From assembly GCA_002332755.1 (NCBI GenBank), contig DDBO01000075.1, forward strand, positions 1 to 21,512: 21,512 nucleotides of DNA, given 5' to 3'. The position numbers and the translations under genes are program-made. The notes beneath the pieces were generated by a model. It saw nothing but the letters and a program-made list of their open reading frames with translations. It was not told where the DNA came from and made no database searches. The DNA comes from Bacteroidales bacterium UBA2030 (GTDB taxonomy: Bacteria; Bacteroidota; Bacteroidia; Bacteroidales; TTA-H9). Below are positions 1 to 7,439 of the stretch, piece after piece. How positions within the stretch are numbered: position 1 is the first letter of the stretch; each line of letters begins with the position of its first letter.

Positions 1-30
1 ATTAATTATTTTGGACAGCTGTGGTCGTTT

Positions 31-54
31 AAAAAGAAATGGAAATTGCCATTT
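31..54 (-). terminator. Weak terminator-like hairpin after the minus-strand operon
   Basis: Read on the minus strand, a 6-bp inverted repeat (AAATGG/CCATTT, loop of 6) is followed directly by CTTTTT. It lies about 38 bases past the stop of the TIGR02757 gene, where the mutL operon should end. The stem is short and AT-rich, so this is only a plausible intrinsic terminator. The rest of bases 1-91 shows no recognisable gene. Confidence 0.35.
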
Positions 55-91
55 AGCCTATATGCAGATAAATGTGCAATGTACGTTGATT

Positions 92-874
92 TCAGGCATA
101 GGTTTTATCGGTGCTGAGTCCGAAAAGTACGAAATCGTATTTTACAGGGTCGGCCGGATCGAGCAAACGAAGGTTACGGGTAAGTTCTTCAACGGCCTTC
201 CAGTCGTCTTGCCTGCGTGATAATAATCCCAACCGACGGGCCATTCGTCCACTATGCACATCAAGCGGGCACATCAGGCTGGCGGCTGGCGCTTTCCAAA
301 TGCCGAAATCAACCCCCTTGCTATCCTTTCTAATCATCCAACGTAAAAACATATTCAAACGTTTCGCCGCTGAGCCTTTAGCGGGATCGGGGAGGAGTCG
401 GATATGCCTGCTTAGATAGGCTTGGCTGATCATTTCTTTGCGAAATCTGGAAATCCCTTGTGCAGTAGTTTTTTCCCCAATGCTGGGCGATAATATAGCT
501 TCCAGGCCTCCCGCTTCACAATAAATCTTTTGCAAGCCTCTGGCAAGAAATATAATGTCGTCTCCATTGAATGTGCGATGGACAAATGTTGCAAATGCTT
601 TATACTTCCTTTCGTCTTTGTCCATTATAAAATCTGCCGGAGCATTGTCCATGCGTTGTATGAGCTCACTGCTTTTCCGAATTATGGTTAGCCTGTTGCC
701 CCAAGCCAAAATAGCAGCAAAAAAGCCTGAAATCTCAATGTCTTCTTTACGCGAAAATTTATGGGGAATAGTAACGGGATCATTTTCGATAAATCCGGGA
801 ACGTTGTATTTATTTACGAGTTCGTCAAACCATTCTTTGAATGGTCGAGGGTTGTTTGCATCGAAAGGTATCAT
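92..874 (-). CDS. TIGR02757 (DUF2400) family protein
   Basis: A 260-residue cytoplasmic protein of the TIGR02757/DUF2400 family, found widely in Bacteroidota; the function is not established. Family hallmarks are visible: an N-terminal AAILAWGNR block (residues 53-61), a KGSAAKRLNMFLRWM block (166-180), PLDVHSGRMARRLGL (203-217) and DPVKYDFVLFGL (about 242-253) near the C-terminus. The PLDVH...RLGL block resembles the VDTHV.R...RLG region that carries the catalytic Asp of HhH-GPD DNA glycosylases (D205 here), but I see no helix-hairpin-helix lysine motif; that link is inference. It is the last gene of the operon. Its ATG overlaps the TGA of the preceding EEP gene by 4 bases (ATGA), which fixes the start and implies translational coupling. 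Confidence 0.9.
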   Translation of the reverse strand: MIPFDANNPRPFKEWFDELVNKYNVPGFIENDPVTIPHKFSRKEDIEISGFFAAILAWGNRLTIIRKSSELIQRMDNAPADFIMDKDERKYKAFATFVHRTFNGDDIIFLARGLQKIYCEAGGLEAILSPSIGEKTTAQGISRFRKEMISQAYLSRHIRLLPDPAKGSAAKRLNMFLRWMIRKDSKGVDFGIWKAPAASLMCPLDVHSGRMARRLGLLSRRQDDWKAVEELTRNLRLLDPADPVKYDFVLFGLSTDKTYA

Positions 875-2016
875 TGATATTCTTTGAGATAGAACCAGCA
901 GTTAACCGGGTAATGATCGCTCAGGTGGTAGTGAAGTATATCGAAATACAGACATTTAAACCTGCGATCAAGGAAAACATAGTCGATTCTGATTTTAGGT
1001 AGCTTTCCCAGGTAGGTGTTACCTATTCTATGACCAGCATACTGAAAGGCATCCTGCAAGTTGGCACTCACTTTGTTGTAGGCATAAGAACAAGGAGTAT
1101 CATTCATATCCCCGCAAACGATAACGGGGTAGGGTGATTGTTCGATGGCTTTTTGTAAAAGTCGGGCTTGAAACGACCTTTTAATAAATGCCTTACGGAC
1201 TTTCCACAACAATTGTCGCGAGTCAGTCTCCAATTCGCTGCTGATAGGTTTACCCGCATCCATCAGGCCTTCCACCAATTCGTAGTCCTTCTTTTGAAAT
1301 GCGATGGATTGTAAATGCATATTAAAGAGCCTCACAGTATCCTTTTTTAATACCAGGTCGGCGTAAATCGCTATAAGTCGTTTTCCTGCCCGAAGTGCTC
1401 CTGAACGGTGTATTGGATACTTACTAAAAAGGGCAATGCCAACAGCTTTTTTATTTGATTTTACCGGATAATACGATTCAAAGACATACTCCTTAAATAA
1501 TCCTGCTTCAGGAATTTTTTTTGTGTTATCATCTTTTTGCCACCAATCGTCGCGATATTCCTGGAGGCACAGGATATCAGGTTTTTCCTGGGTTACCATT
1601 TTCAATAACCCTTGAACGCTCGATTTCCCTTCATTATCTATGAGGGATCTTACGTTGTAGCTTATAAGTTGGGTTGCAAAATCGTAGTGGATGGGTTGAT
1701 CGCTTCGAACCTGAATATATCTGAAGGCCATTGGTGTTGCAGGAACGAGAAGGATGAGATGAATCAAACTAAACCAACGTCTTCGGAGTATCCAGAGGAT
1801 GAGCAAAATCGCATTGATTATAATGAAAACAGGAAAAGCCAGACCAAAAAAGGCAGGGAGCCAATACTGGTCGGGAGGGATATATGGAGAGAGCAGAGAA
1901 ATAAGTAATCCTCCGGCCGAAATTATTGAAATGAGCCGCAGAATCCAACCACCTGCTGAAGGCTTTCTTCGTTTGGAGCTTGTTATTTTTCTTTTTTTAA
2001 ATGCCATAAAAATCAA
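871..2016 (-). CDS. Membrane-anchored endonuclease/exonuclease/phosphatase family protein
   Basis: A 381-residue protein. A basic N-terminus is followed by three hydrophobic segments (about residues 24-45, 52-77 and 81-98) and then an EEP (DNase I-like) catalytic domain from about residue 115 to the end. Expected metal and active-site residues are present: N121 (SYNVRS), E153 (LQEY), H234 (NMHLQS), D303/N305 (CGDMND), D345 (RIDYVFLD) and D367/H368 (SDHYP). The substrate is not predictable, because EEP folds cleave nucleic acids, phosphoinositides or sphingolipids. The catalytic part probably faces the periplasm if the three helices start inside; this is inference. The start overlaps the upstream rhomboid stop as ATGA. 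An alternative ATG nine bases further in (2007, MAFKK) would keep all domains. Confidence 0.9.
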   Translation of the reverse strand: MIFMAFKKRKITSSKRRKPSAGGWILRLISIISAGGLLISLLSPYIPPDQYWLPAFFGLAFPVFIIINAILLILWILRRRWFSLIHLILLVPATPMAFRYIQVRSDQPIHYDFATQLISYNVRSLIDNEGKSSVQGLLKMVTQEKPDILCLQEYRDDWWQKDDNTKKIPEAGLFKEYVFESYYPVKSNKKAVGIALFSKYPIHRSGALRAGKRLIAIYADLVLKKDTVRLFNMHLQSIAFQKKDYELVEGLMDAGKPISSELETDSRQLLWKVRKAFIKRSFQARLLQKAIEQSPYPVIVCGDMNDTPCSYAYNKVSANLQDAFQYAGHRIGNTYLGKLPKIRIDYVFLDRRFKCLYFDILHYHLSDHYPVNCWFYLKEYQ

Positions 2017-2900
2017 TAGTCATTTTTACTGGCTCTAAAAAGGATTTCTTTCTCGCGTTCAGTCAGGCTCTGATATCCCGATTCCTTAATTTTATCCAGA
2101 ATACGGTCAATTTCTTCCTGACGTTGCTTTTTCTCTATGTTATACTGTTCATCGGTTTTGATGGTACTGCTACGATAAGTCACCTTGGGTTTGGGTCTGA
2201 ACCATGAAGCCGGGTCAAACTTCGGCAAAAGTTTGTGTCTGAAGAGAGTAATATAAATATATCCAAAAAGGAATCCACCCATATGGGCCAGGGGCCCACC
2301 AGGATTGCTGGAGCTAATCATTAAAAAATCAAGAGCGAAAAGGCCCAATGCAAGCCAGATAAGCCGTATTCTTCCAAAAAAGAGCAGATGCAGAGAATAA
2401 TTAGGCAAATAGAAAGCAATAGCACTAACCACAGCCATCACCGAGGCAGAAGCACCAATTAGTCTGGCATTTTCGGCCATATTAGTCAGGCCTGGAAAAA
2501 TATTGAAGGCGAGCAAGTAAACGAGGTATCCACTAACACCACCCATCAGATAGACCCAGAGAAGCCTGCGACCTGAAAGGTATTCCGTAAAAAGCAGGCC
2601 CATCCAGTAGAGCCACAAGAGATTAAAGAGCAGATGTATGAAATCGAAATGTACAAAGTTGTAGGTGATGAGGGTCCAAAAGCGTTCGGGAATAAGCATA
2701 GGATTAGCAGGCGCACCCAACCATTCGAGAACAAATGTTAATATATCTGGCGAAGATGAGCCAGACAACAGGGTAATTACCCTTAAAAGACTTATAATGA
2801 CCCATATACCTGTATTAATCAGGATAAGGCGGGGAAGGGTTTCTTTTCGCCTCAGAAAGGCCTTTAACTGTTGCCATGGTGAAGAATAGTATGTGTACAT
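2013..2900 (-). CDS. Rhomboid family intramembrane serine protease (with charged C-terminal tail)
   Basis: A 295-residue polytopic membrane protein with about six hydrophobic segments and the rhomboid signature. HxxxN is at H89/N93 (HLLFN), the catalytic serine is S151 in GASAS, and the histidine partner H206 lies in AHMGGFLFGY. The position after the serine is Ala instead of the textbook Gly (GxSG). The last 60 or so residues are a charged cytosolic helical tail (EEIDRILDKIKESG...) not present in the second rhomboid. Rhomboids cleave substrate transmembrane helices; the substrate is unknown. The gene lies 15 bases after the other rhomboid gene and overlaps the EEP gene by 4 bases. The start codon at 2900 is ATG. 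Confidence 0.93.
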   Translation of the reverse strand: MYTYYSSPWQQLKAFLRRKETLPRLILINTGIWVIISLLRVITLLSGSSSPDILTFVLEWLGAPANPMLIPERFWTLITYNFVHFDFIHLLFNLLWLYWMGLLFTEYLSGRRLLWVYLMGGVSGYLVYLLAFNIFPGLTNMAENARLIGASASVMAVVSAIAFYLPNYSLHLLFFGRIRLIWLALGLFALDFLMISSSNPGGPLAHMGGFLFGYIYITLFRHKLLPKFDPASWFRPKPKVTYRSSTIKTDEQYNIEKKQRQEEIDRILDKIKESGYQSLTEREKEILFRASKNDY

Positions 2901-2915
2901 AGTCTGATGGGCTTA

Positions 2916-3746
2916 TTAATAATACATCCGGCTTCTCCATCTTCGAATCAGCAAATATCCAAATATCATTCCTCCCAGATGGGCAAAATGGGCTACATTG
3001 TCTCCATGGCCACTTATACCAAAATAAAATTCTAAAGCACCATAAATGATTACAAACCATTTGGCTTTAATAGGAAACAGAAAATAGATATAGAGTAAGG
3101 TATTAGGGAAGAGCATTCCATAAGCCAGAAGTATTCCAAAGACGGCTCCACTGGCGCCAACAGTGGGTATATCCATCTTTGTGGTTACCAATTTGCCCAG
3201 TGCCTGAATTGCTTCATGAGCCAATCCATTGTCACTTGGAGCAAGGCTCCATGTGTTTATAAATTCATTGAGCCATAGAGGGTTGTATAATCCTTCAAAG
3301 TTATTTCCGATTATCACTTCAAAATCAACAGGATTGGGTTTGAGTATAAATTTACTTATCTCGGCGTCGAGGGTCCAAAATTGGTAATACATCACCAGAA
3401 TATGAACAAGAGCTGCACCTATACCTGTCACCATGTAATAGGTGAGAAATCGTTTGGGACCCCACACTTGCTCGAGAATATTGCCAAACATCCACAGGGC
3501 AAACATGTTGAAAAAAATGTGGGCAAAATTGGCATGCATAAACATATATGTCACCAATTGCCAGGTTCTGAATTTGTCGGAGGCAGGGTAATATAAAGCA
3601 AGCCATTCTGTTGGATCGAACTGGCCCCGGGTAAACGATATAATTGAAAATGTCCCAATAAAGAAAAGTGCATTGATAATCAATAAGTTTTTAACTACCG
3701 GGGTAAGCCCGCCAAAGCCCGATGGCCGATAATATCCGTTTGTCAT
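2916..3746 (-). CDS. Rhomboid family intramembrane serine protease
   Basis: A 276-residue rhomboid with the complete catalytic set: H76/N80 (HIFFN), S199 in the canonical GASG motif, and H256 in AHLGGMIFGY. Compared with short bacterial rhomboids it has a long loop (about residues 125-190, including NPVDFEV and an NTWSLAPSDNG stretch) between the middle helices, just before the active-site serine helix. The N-terminus (YRPSGFGGLTPVVKNLLIIN) is the style seen in Bacteroidota homologues. It sits 41 bases downstream of mutL and 15 bases upstream of the second rhomboid gene, so the two paralogues are probably co-transcribed. Sequence divergence between them suggests different substrates or an old duplication. 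Confidence 0.94.
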   Translation of the reverse strand: MTNGYYRPSGFGGLTPVVKNLLIINALFFIGTFSIISFTRGQFDPTEWLALYYPASDKFRTWQLVTYMFMHANFAHIFFNMFALWMFGNILEQVWGPKRFLTYYMVTGIGAALVHILVMYYQFWTLDAEISKFILKPNPVDFEVIIGNNFEGLYNPLWLNEFINTWSLAPSDNGLAHEAIQALGKLVTTKMDIPTVGASGAVFGILLAYGMLFPNTLLYIYFLFPIKAKWFVIIYGALEFYFGISGHGDNVAHFAHLGGMIFGYLLIRRWRSRMYY

Positions 3747-3787
3747 TGATTTAAATTATGATTAAAACAAAATTAAGCATTGAAATC

Positions 3788-5596
3788 TTATTTGAAAAGC
3801 TGGCTAAGCTCTTCCTCACTAACAATCCTTACGATATTTTTTCCCGAAGGACTTACTGAAGGCATTGAGGTAGCAAAAAGGCGGTCGGTCAGCGAACGCA
3901 TTTCTTCCTGTTTATAAATTTTCAGCTGTCGAAACGCCATATTTAGAGCTAAAGATCGTGCGACGGGAATCCTGAGGTCGGCTGTTTCTACATCTCCCTG
4001 ATTTATAATTGCATGCACAATATTCTCAATAACATTCTGAATATCGGAAACTGCCATACCTTGAGGAATACCTTGTACTACAAAGGTATTTGGGCTCAAA
4101 TTATCGAGGGTAAAGCCCATTTTGCTGAGCAAAGGTTTTGCCTGAGTCAACAATTCTGCCTCGGCTTGGCTGAAATGAAGGTTATACGGAAAAAGCAACT
4201 GTTGCGACCCCAGTCCTCTATTATCTAATGCACTTATGATTTCTTCGTAGTATATTCTTTCCCAGGCCTTTTCAATATCAATGATCATCATGCCCGATTT
4301 GACACTGGTAATAATATAATGAAGAGATATTTGGATAAAGGGCTTTTCCTGATTTACCTCAGGGGTTTCCGATTGCACAAACCCGGGGAGAATTTCCGTG
4401 CTGTCTTTGTCTTGCTGGCTAGGTTTGTAAAGTTGTTCCCATTGCGACTTAGTGCGACTTTCGGAGAGATTACGACCCGGACTACTGGTGTTAAATGGAT
4501 TGTAATCGGGGTTAACTTTAATTTCAGGGGGCCGTATGGGTTGACCAGCCTTGGGTTCAGGAATATCGAAAGGAAGGATGGTATCGAAATCGAGCTGACT
4601 GGCCAGGCTCACCTGTCCGATAGCTTTTCGTACCGCCGCTTTTAAAATGCCATAAATAGGCTGTTCATCAATAAATTTAACCTCAGTTTTGGTTGGATGA
4701 ATATTCACATCAATACGGGAAGGGTCAACTTCAAGATATATAAAATAGGAGGGATAATTTCCCTGAGGAATCAAGCCTTCGTAAGCAGCTTCAATGGCGT
4801 GCTGGAAATAGGCAATTTTAACGTAACGGCCGTTGGCAAATAAAAACTGCTCTCCTCGTATTTTGCGTGAATGCTCAGGTTTAGAGACAAAGCCATGTAT
4901 GTTTATCAGCTGGGTTTTTTCTTCCACCAGAATGATTTTTTGATTAAGGTGGTTACCCAGCAATTGTACGATGCGTTGCCGTAGATTGCCTTTACTGAGA
5001 TTATAGATGACCCTGCCGTTGCTTTGAAGGCTGAATTGAATTTGAGGATAAACCAGTGCTACGCGTTGAAACTCTTCAATAATATGACGCATTTCCACCG
5101 GATCGGATTTGAGGAAAGCCCTTCGGGCAGGGACATTGAAAAAAAGATTTTTAATTGAAAACGAAGAACCTGCCAGGCACTGAACAGGTTGTTGATCTTT
5201 CACTTCGGTGCCTTCAATTAAAACCAAGGTACCTAATTCATCTTCATGCCTGCGGGTGCGTAGTTCAATTTGCGCAATAGCTGCTATGCTGGCCAACGCT
5301 TCGCCTCTGAATCCAAGGGTACGAATGGCAAAAAGGTCGTTAGCCGACCTTATTTTGCTGGTGGCGTGCCGCTCGAAACACAAACGGGCATCGGTGGGGC
5401 TCATGCCGCAACCATCGTCAACTACCTGAATAAGGGTTTTACCGGCATCGCGGATAATCAACTGAATGCTCTGTGCCCCTGCATCCACGGCATTTTCGAG
5501 TAGCTCCTTGACGGCCGAGGCAGGTCGCTGAATGACCTCTCCCGCAGCTATTTGATTGGCTACTGCCTCGGGTAACAGCTGAATAATGCCTGTCAT
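3788..5596 (-). CDS. mutL: DNA mismatch repair protein MutL
   Basis: A 602-residue MutL, normal in length. MutL couples mismatch recognition by MutS to downstream repair steps as an ATP-dependent dimer. The N-terminal GHKL ATPase shows motif I (E34/N35 in LLENAVDAGA), motif II (DDGCGM), the FERHATSKI segment and motif III (TLGFRGEAL). The transducer domain ends near HPTKTEVKF. A Pro/Ser-rich linker (about 335-425) leads to the dimerisation domain. There the endonuclease motif DQHA..E....E is degenerate (IDIEKAWERIYYE; the QH pair is missing) and the final CPHGRP-type motif reads PSVSPSGK, so nicking activity is doubtful. I place the start at ATG 5596, not at the in-frame TTG two codons earlier. 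That ATG shares one base with the upstream gene's TAA. Confidence 0.97.
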   Translation of the reverse strand: MTGIIQLLPEAVANQIAAGEVIQRPASAVKELLENAVDAGAQSIQLIIRDAGKTLIQVVDDGCGMSPTDARLCFERHATSKIRSANDLFAIRTLGFRGEALASIAAIAQIELRTRRHEDELGTLVLIEGTEVKDQQPVQCLAGSSFSIKNLFFNVPARRAFLKSDPVEMRHIIEEFQRVALVYPQIQFSLQSNGRVIYNLSKGNLRQRIVQLLGNHLNQKIILVEEKTQLINIHGFVSKPEHSRKIRGEQFLFANGRYVKIAYFQHAIEAAYEGLIPQGNYPSYFIYLEVDPSRIDVNIHPTKTEVKFIDEQPIYGILKAAVRKAIGQVSLASQLDFDTILPFDIPEPKAGQPIRPPEIKVNPDYNPFNTSSPGRNLSESRTKSQWEQLYKPSQQDKDSTEILPGFVQSETPEVNQEKPFIQISLHYIITSVKSGMMIIDIEKAWERIYYEEIISALDNRGLGSQQLLFPYNLHFSQAEAELLTQAKPLLSKMGFTLDNLSPNTFVVQGIPQGMAVSDIQNVIENIVHAIINQGDVETADLRIPVARSLALNMAFRQLKIYKQEEMRSLTDRLFATSMPSVSPSGKNIVRIVSEEELSQLFK

Positions 5597-5838
5597 TACC
5601 AAACAAAGAAAATAAAGTAAAGCAAACCGAGAATGATGAGCAGGTATACCATCAACTGTAGGGTGTTAGCCCTGTTCTTGCGTCGGTGAGCTCTCCAACG
5701 CGAGTCCATTTCCCGACGAAACTTTGATGTTTCTTCTACTGGTTTTTCATTGTTCTGCTTCTCCTCGTCCGGATTATAATAAACCGGCTGGTAGCTGTAT
5801 CCTTTGGGCTTGGGTGTATGTAAAAATTTTAATCTCAT
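5596..5838 (-). CDS. Small tail-anchored hypothetical protein upstream of mutL
   Basis: An 80-residue protein of unknown function. Residues 1-38 are polar (Pro/Tyr/Glu/Lys rich) and residues 40-56 are strongly basic (FRREMDSRWRAHRRKNR). Residues 59-80 form one hydrophobic segment ending FFVW at the very C-terminus, a tail-anchor layout with the soluble part inside. It is the first gene of the minus-strand operon. It overlaps mutL by a single base (TAATG) and has a TATTTTTG -7 box 24 bases before its ATG. These features make it a genuine gene despite its size. I do not recognise a named domain. Confidence 0.8.
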   Translation of the reverse strand: MRLKFLHTPKPKGYSYQPVYYNPDEEKQNNEKPVEETSKFRREMDSRWRAHRRKNRANTLQLMVYLLIILGLLYFIFFVW

Positions 5839-5862
5839 TGGTTTTTATTTCCTTTGAATGTG

Positions 5863-5870
5863 CAAAAATA
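5863..5870 (-). promoter_or_regulatory. Bacteroidota -7 promoter element for the mutL operon
   Basis: On the minus strand the box reads TATTTTTG, matching the Bacteroidota sigma-A -7 consensus TAnnTTTG, and ends 24 bases before the ATG of the small first gene. No convincing TTTG -33 box is seen at the usual 19-21 base spacing, so the call rests on the -7 box and its location. Confidence 0.5.
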
Positions 5871-5923
5871 CACAATAAGAAGGGATGCTTTGGCGGTCGT
5901 ACATGCACCACGTAGCAATTACT

Positions 5924-5931
5924 TATTTTTG
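5924..5931 (+). promoter_or_regulatory. Bacteroidota -7 promoter element for the GroES-like/ABC operon
   Basis: TATTTTTG matches TAnnTTTG and ends 16 bases before ATG 5948, implying a very short leader. A TTTG at 5889-5892 is 31 bases upstream, too far for a standard -33 box. It diverges from the minus-strand box at 5863-5870, so the 109-base gap probably holds two back-to-back promoters. Confidence 0.5.
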
Positions 5932-5947
5932 CGCAAATTTTTCTCAG

Positions 5948-6322
5948 ATGAATTCAGAACGTTTGAAAAAAATCATTGTGGTGGGAGATAGGGTATTGAT
6001 AAAACCCAAAACAGCCCAGACCACTACCAGGGGCGGACTGGTGCTTCCCCCGGGTTATTCCGAAAAAGAAGAAATTCAAACAGGTTACGTCATTAAAACC
6101 GGACCGGGGTATCCGGTTCCCATACCCGGAGAAACCGATTCAGAACCTTGGAAAAAGAAGGATGAGCAACCCAATTATATTCCCCTGCAAGCCAAACCAG
6201 GTGATTTGGTGGTTTTTATTCAAAAAGGTGCAGTTGAAGTGGTTATTGATGGAGAAAAATACTATGTGATAAATCATAATGCCATATTATTGATTGAACG
6301 CGATGAAGGTCTTTTCGATTAA
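5948..6322 (+). CDS. GroES (Cpn10)-like co-chaperonin family protein, elongated
   Basis: A 124-residue cytoplasmic protein with a GroES fold signature: GDRVLIKP at residues 12-19, a mobile-loop-like TTRGGLVLPPG (about 25-35), then PGDLVVF (about 79-85) and a closing ILLIERDE. GroES normally has about 95 residues. The extra length is mostly an insertion between the strand YVIKTGPGY and PGDLVVF (VPIPGETDSEPWKKKDEQPNYIPLQAK), in the roof-hairpin region. The retained hydrophobic mobile loop suggests it can still dock onto a chaperonin, but no groEL is adjacent, so this is probably a secondary GroES-family member and not the housekeeping one. I chose ATG 5948 because the upstream in-frame ATG (5885) would put the promoter box inside the gene. 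The stop overlaps the next gene. Confidence 0.85.
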   Translation: MNSERLKKIIVVGDRVLIKPKTAQTTTRGGLVLPPGYSEKEEIQTGYVIKTGPGYPVPIPGETDSEPWKKKDEQPNYIPLQAKPGDLVVFIQKGAVEVVIDGEKYYVINHNAILLIERDEGLFD

Positions 6323-7439
6323 GTTTTTATTACCTGTGTTGATGCTGCTGTTGAGCTATTCCTGCAAGTGGCATCGACCCGATAATGCTGATGCCATTTT
6401 TCAGCCTGATACGGTTTTTCGCGTTCGACATGCAAAGCTTTTCAAAATTGGCAGTGTTGAAGGCCATCGCGCTGCCATAGTGTTGGATCCCTGGGACAGC
6501 ACCCGCGTGTGGGCAAGATATATTATTGTAACCCACAATGAGAATTATCAAGCCCCCGAGGGATACATAGCTGTTTCTCAGCCTATAAGATCTGTTGCAA
6601 CAAGTTCATCTACCCTGTTTAGTCATTTACAAGGCTTGGGTTGTTTGAATCTGCTGGCAGGCGTAACCGATACGGCTTATGTTGTAAATCCTCTGGTGAA
6701 ACTTCGTATCCGAAAAGGATTGGTTACAGAGATAGGGGTTGGTAATCAGATTTTCGACGAACAACTCATAGCTACTGACCCCGATGTTGCCTTCTTTTCA
6801 CTTTTTCCAGGGCTTAACTTCGATAAATTTAATAAAGTTGGAATCGAAGTTCTTCCACTGGCTGATTATCTTGAATCTACCCCTTTAGGAAGGGCAGAAT
6901 GGATTAAATTTAGCGGGCTCATTCTTGGAAAAGAAAAAGAAACCGACAGTATTTTCAATGAGATTGAGTCAAATTACTTAAAGATAAAGTCTATAGCACA
7001 GAAGGCCAAAACCCGGCCCCGCATTGTCGATGGATTGATGGAAGGTGGCACATGGTATGTATCTGCCGCTCAAAGTTATATGGCCTGCCTTTATAGCGAT
7101 GCCGGCCTTGATTATGTATTCAATGATAAAAATGGAACAGGAAGTATACCTCTGGGTTTTGAGGAGGTTTTAAACCGTGCCCGGGAGGCTGAGTATTGGC
7201 GCATTCTCAAGGGGGGGCCTGGTTTGAGCAACCGCAATGAATTATTGCAGCTCGATTCTCGTTATCGGCTGCTGAATGTTTTCCACAATGGCAAAATACT
7301 TTTTTGCAATGTTTCGAAAGTTCCGGTTTATGAGGAAGGAAATACACGCCCCGACCTGCTCTTGGCAGATCTGCTTTATCTCACCCATCCGGAATTAAAT
7401 CCTGAATATCAACCTGTTTATTATCAACTGTTGCCATGA
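6303..7439 (+). CDS. ABC transporter substrate-binding lipoprotein (BtuF/FepB-type)
   Basis: A 378-residue periplasmic binding protein of the PF01497 (siderophore, heme, cobalamin) class. The N-terminus is a lipoprotein-like signal with a cysteine at residue 21 (LSYSC). Conserved blocks include the strand ARYIIV, P.RSVATSSSTLFSHLQGLG in the first lobe, AGVTDTAYVVNP, a TEIGVG block, DEQLIATDPDVAFFS, and GTWYVSAAQSYMACLYSDAG in the second lobe. It should deliver a metal chelate or corrinoid to the permease encoded next; the exact ligand cannot be read from sequence. An in-frame ATG at 6294 exists, but 6303 puts the basic start of the signal peptide in place. The gene overlaps the GroES-like gene by 20 bases and the permease gene by 4 (ATGA). 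Confidence 0.9.
   Translation: MKVFSIKFLLPVLMLLLSYSCKWHRPDNADAIFQPDTVFRVRHAKLFKIGSVEGHRAAIVLDPWDSTRVWARYIIVTHNENYQAPEGYIAVSQPIRSVATSSSTLFSHLQGLGCLNLLAGVTDTAYVVNPLVKLRIRKGLVTEIGVGNQIFDEQLIATDPDVAFFSLFPGLNFDKFNKVGIEVLPLADYLESTPLGRAEWIKFSGLILGKEKETDSIFNEIESNYLKIKSIAQKAKTRPRIVDGLMEGGTWYVSAAQSYMACLYSDAGLDYVFNDKNGTGSIPLGFEEVLNRAREAEYWRILKGGPGLSNRNELLQLDSRYRLLNVFHNGKILFCNVSKVPVYEEGNTRPDLLLADLLYLTHPELNPEYQPVYYQLLP

Noticed and set aside
4319..4645. 108-residue plus-strand open frame inside mutL
   Set aside because: It is antisense to the mutL linker and transducer region, with no motif, promoter box or neighbour support.
5885..5947. 21-residue N-terminal extension of the GroES-like protein from ATG 5885
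   Set aside because: It would place the TATTTTTG box inside the coding region, and the extension (MLWRSYMHHVAITYF...) has no counterpart in GroES-family proteins.
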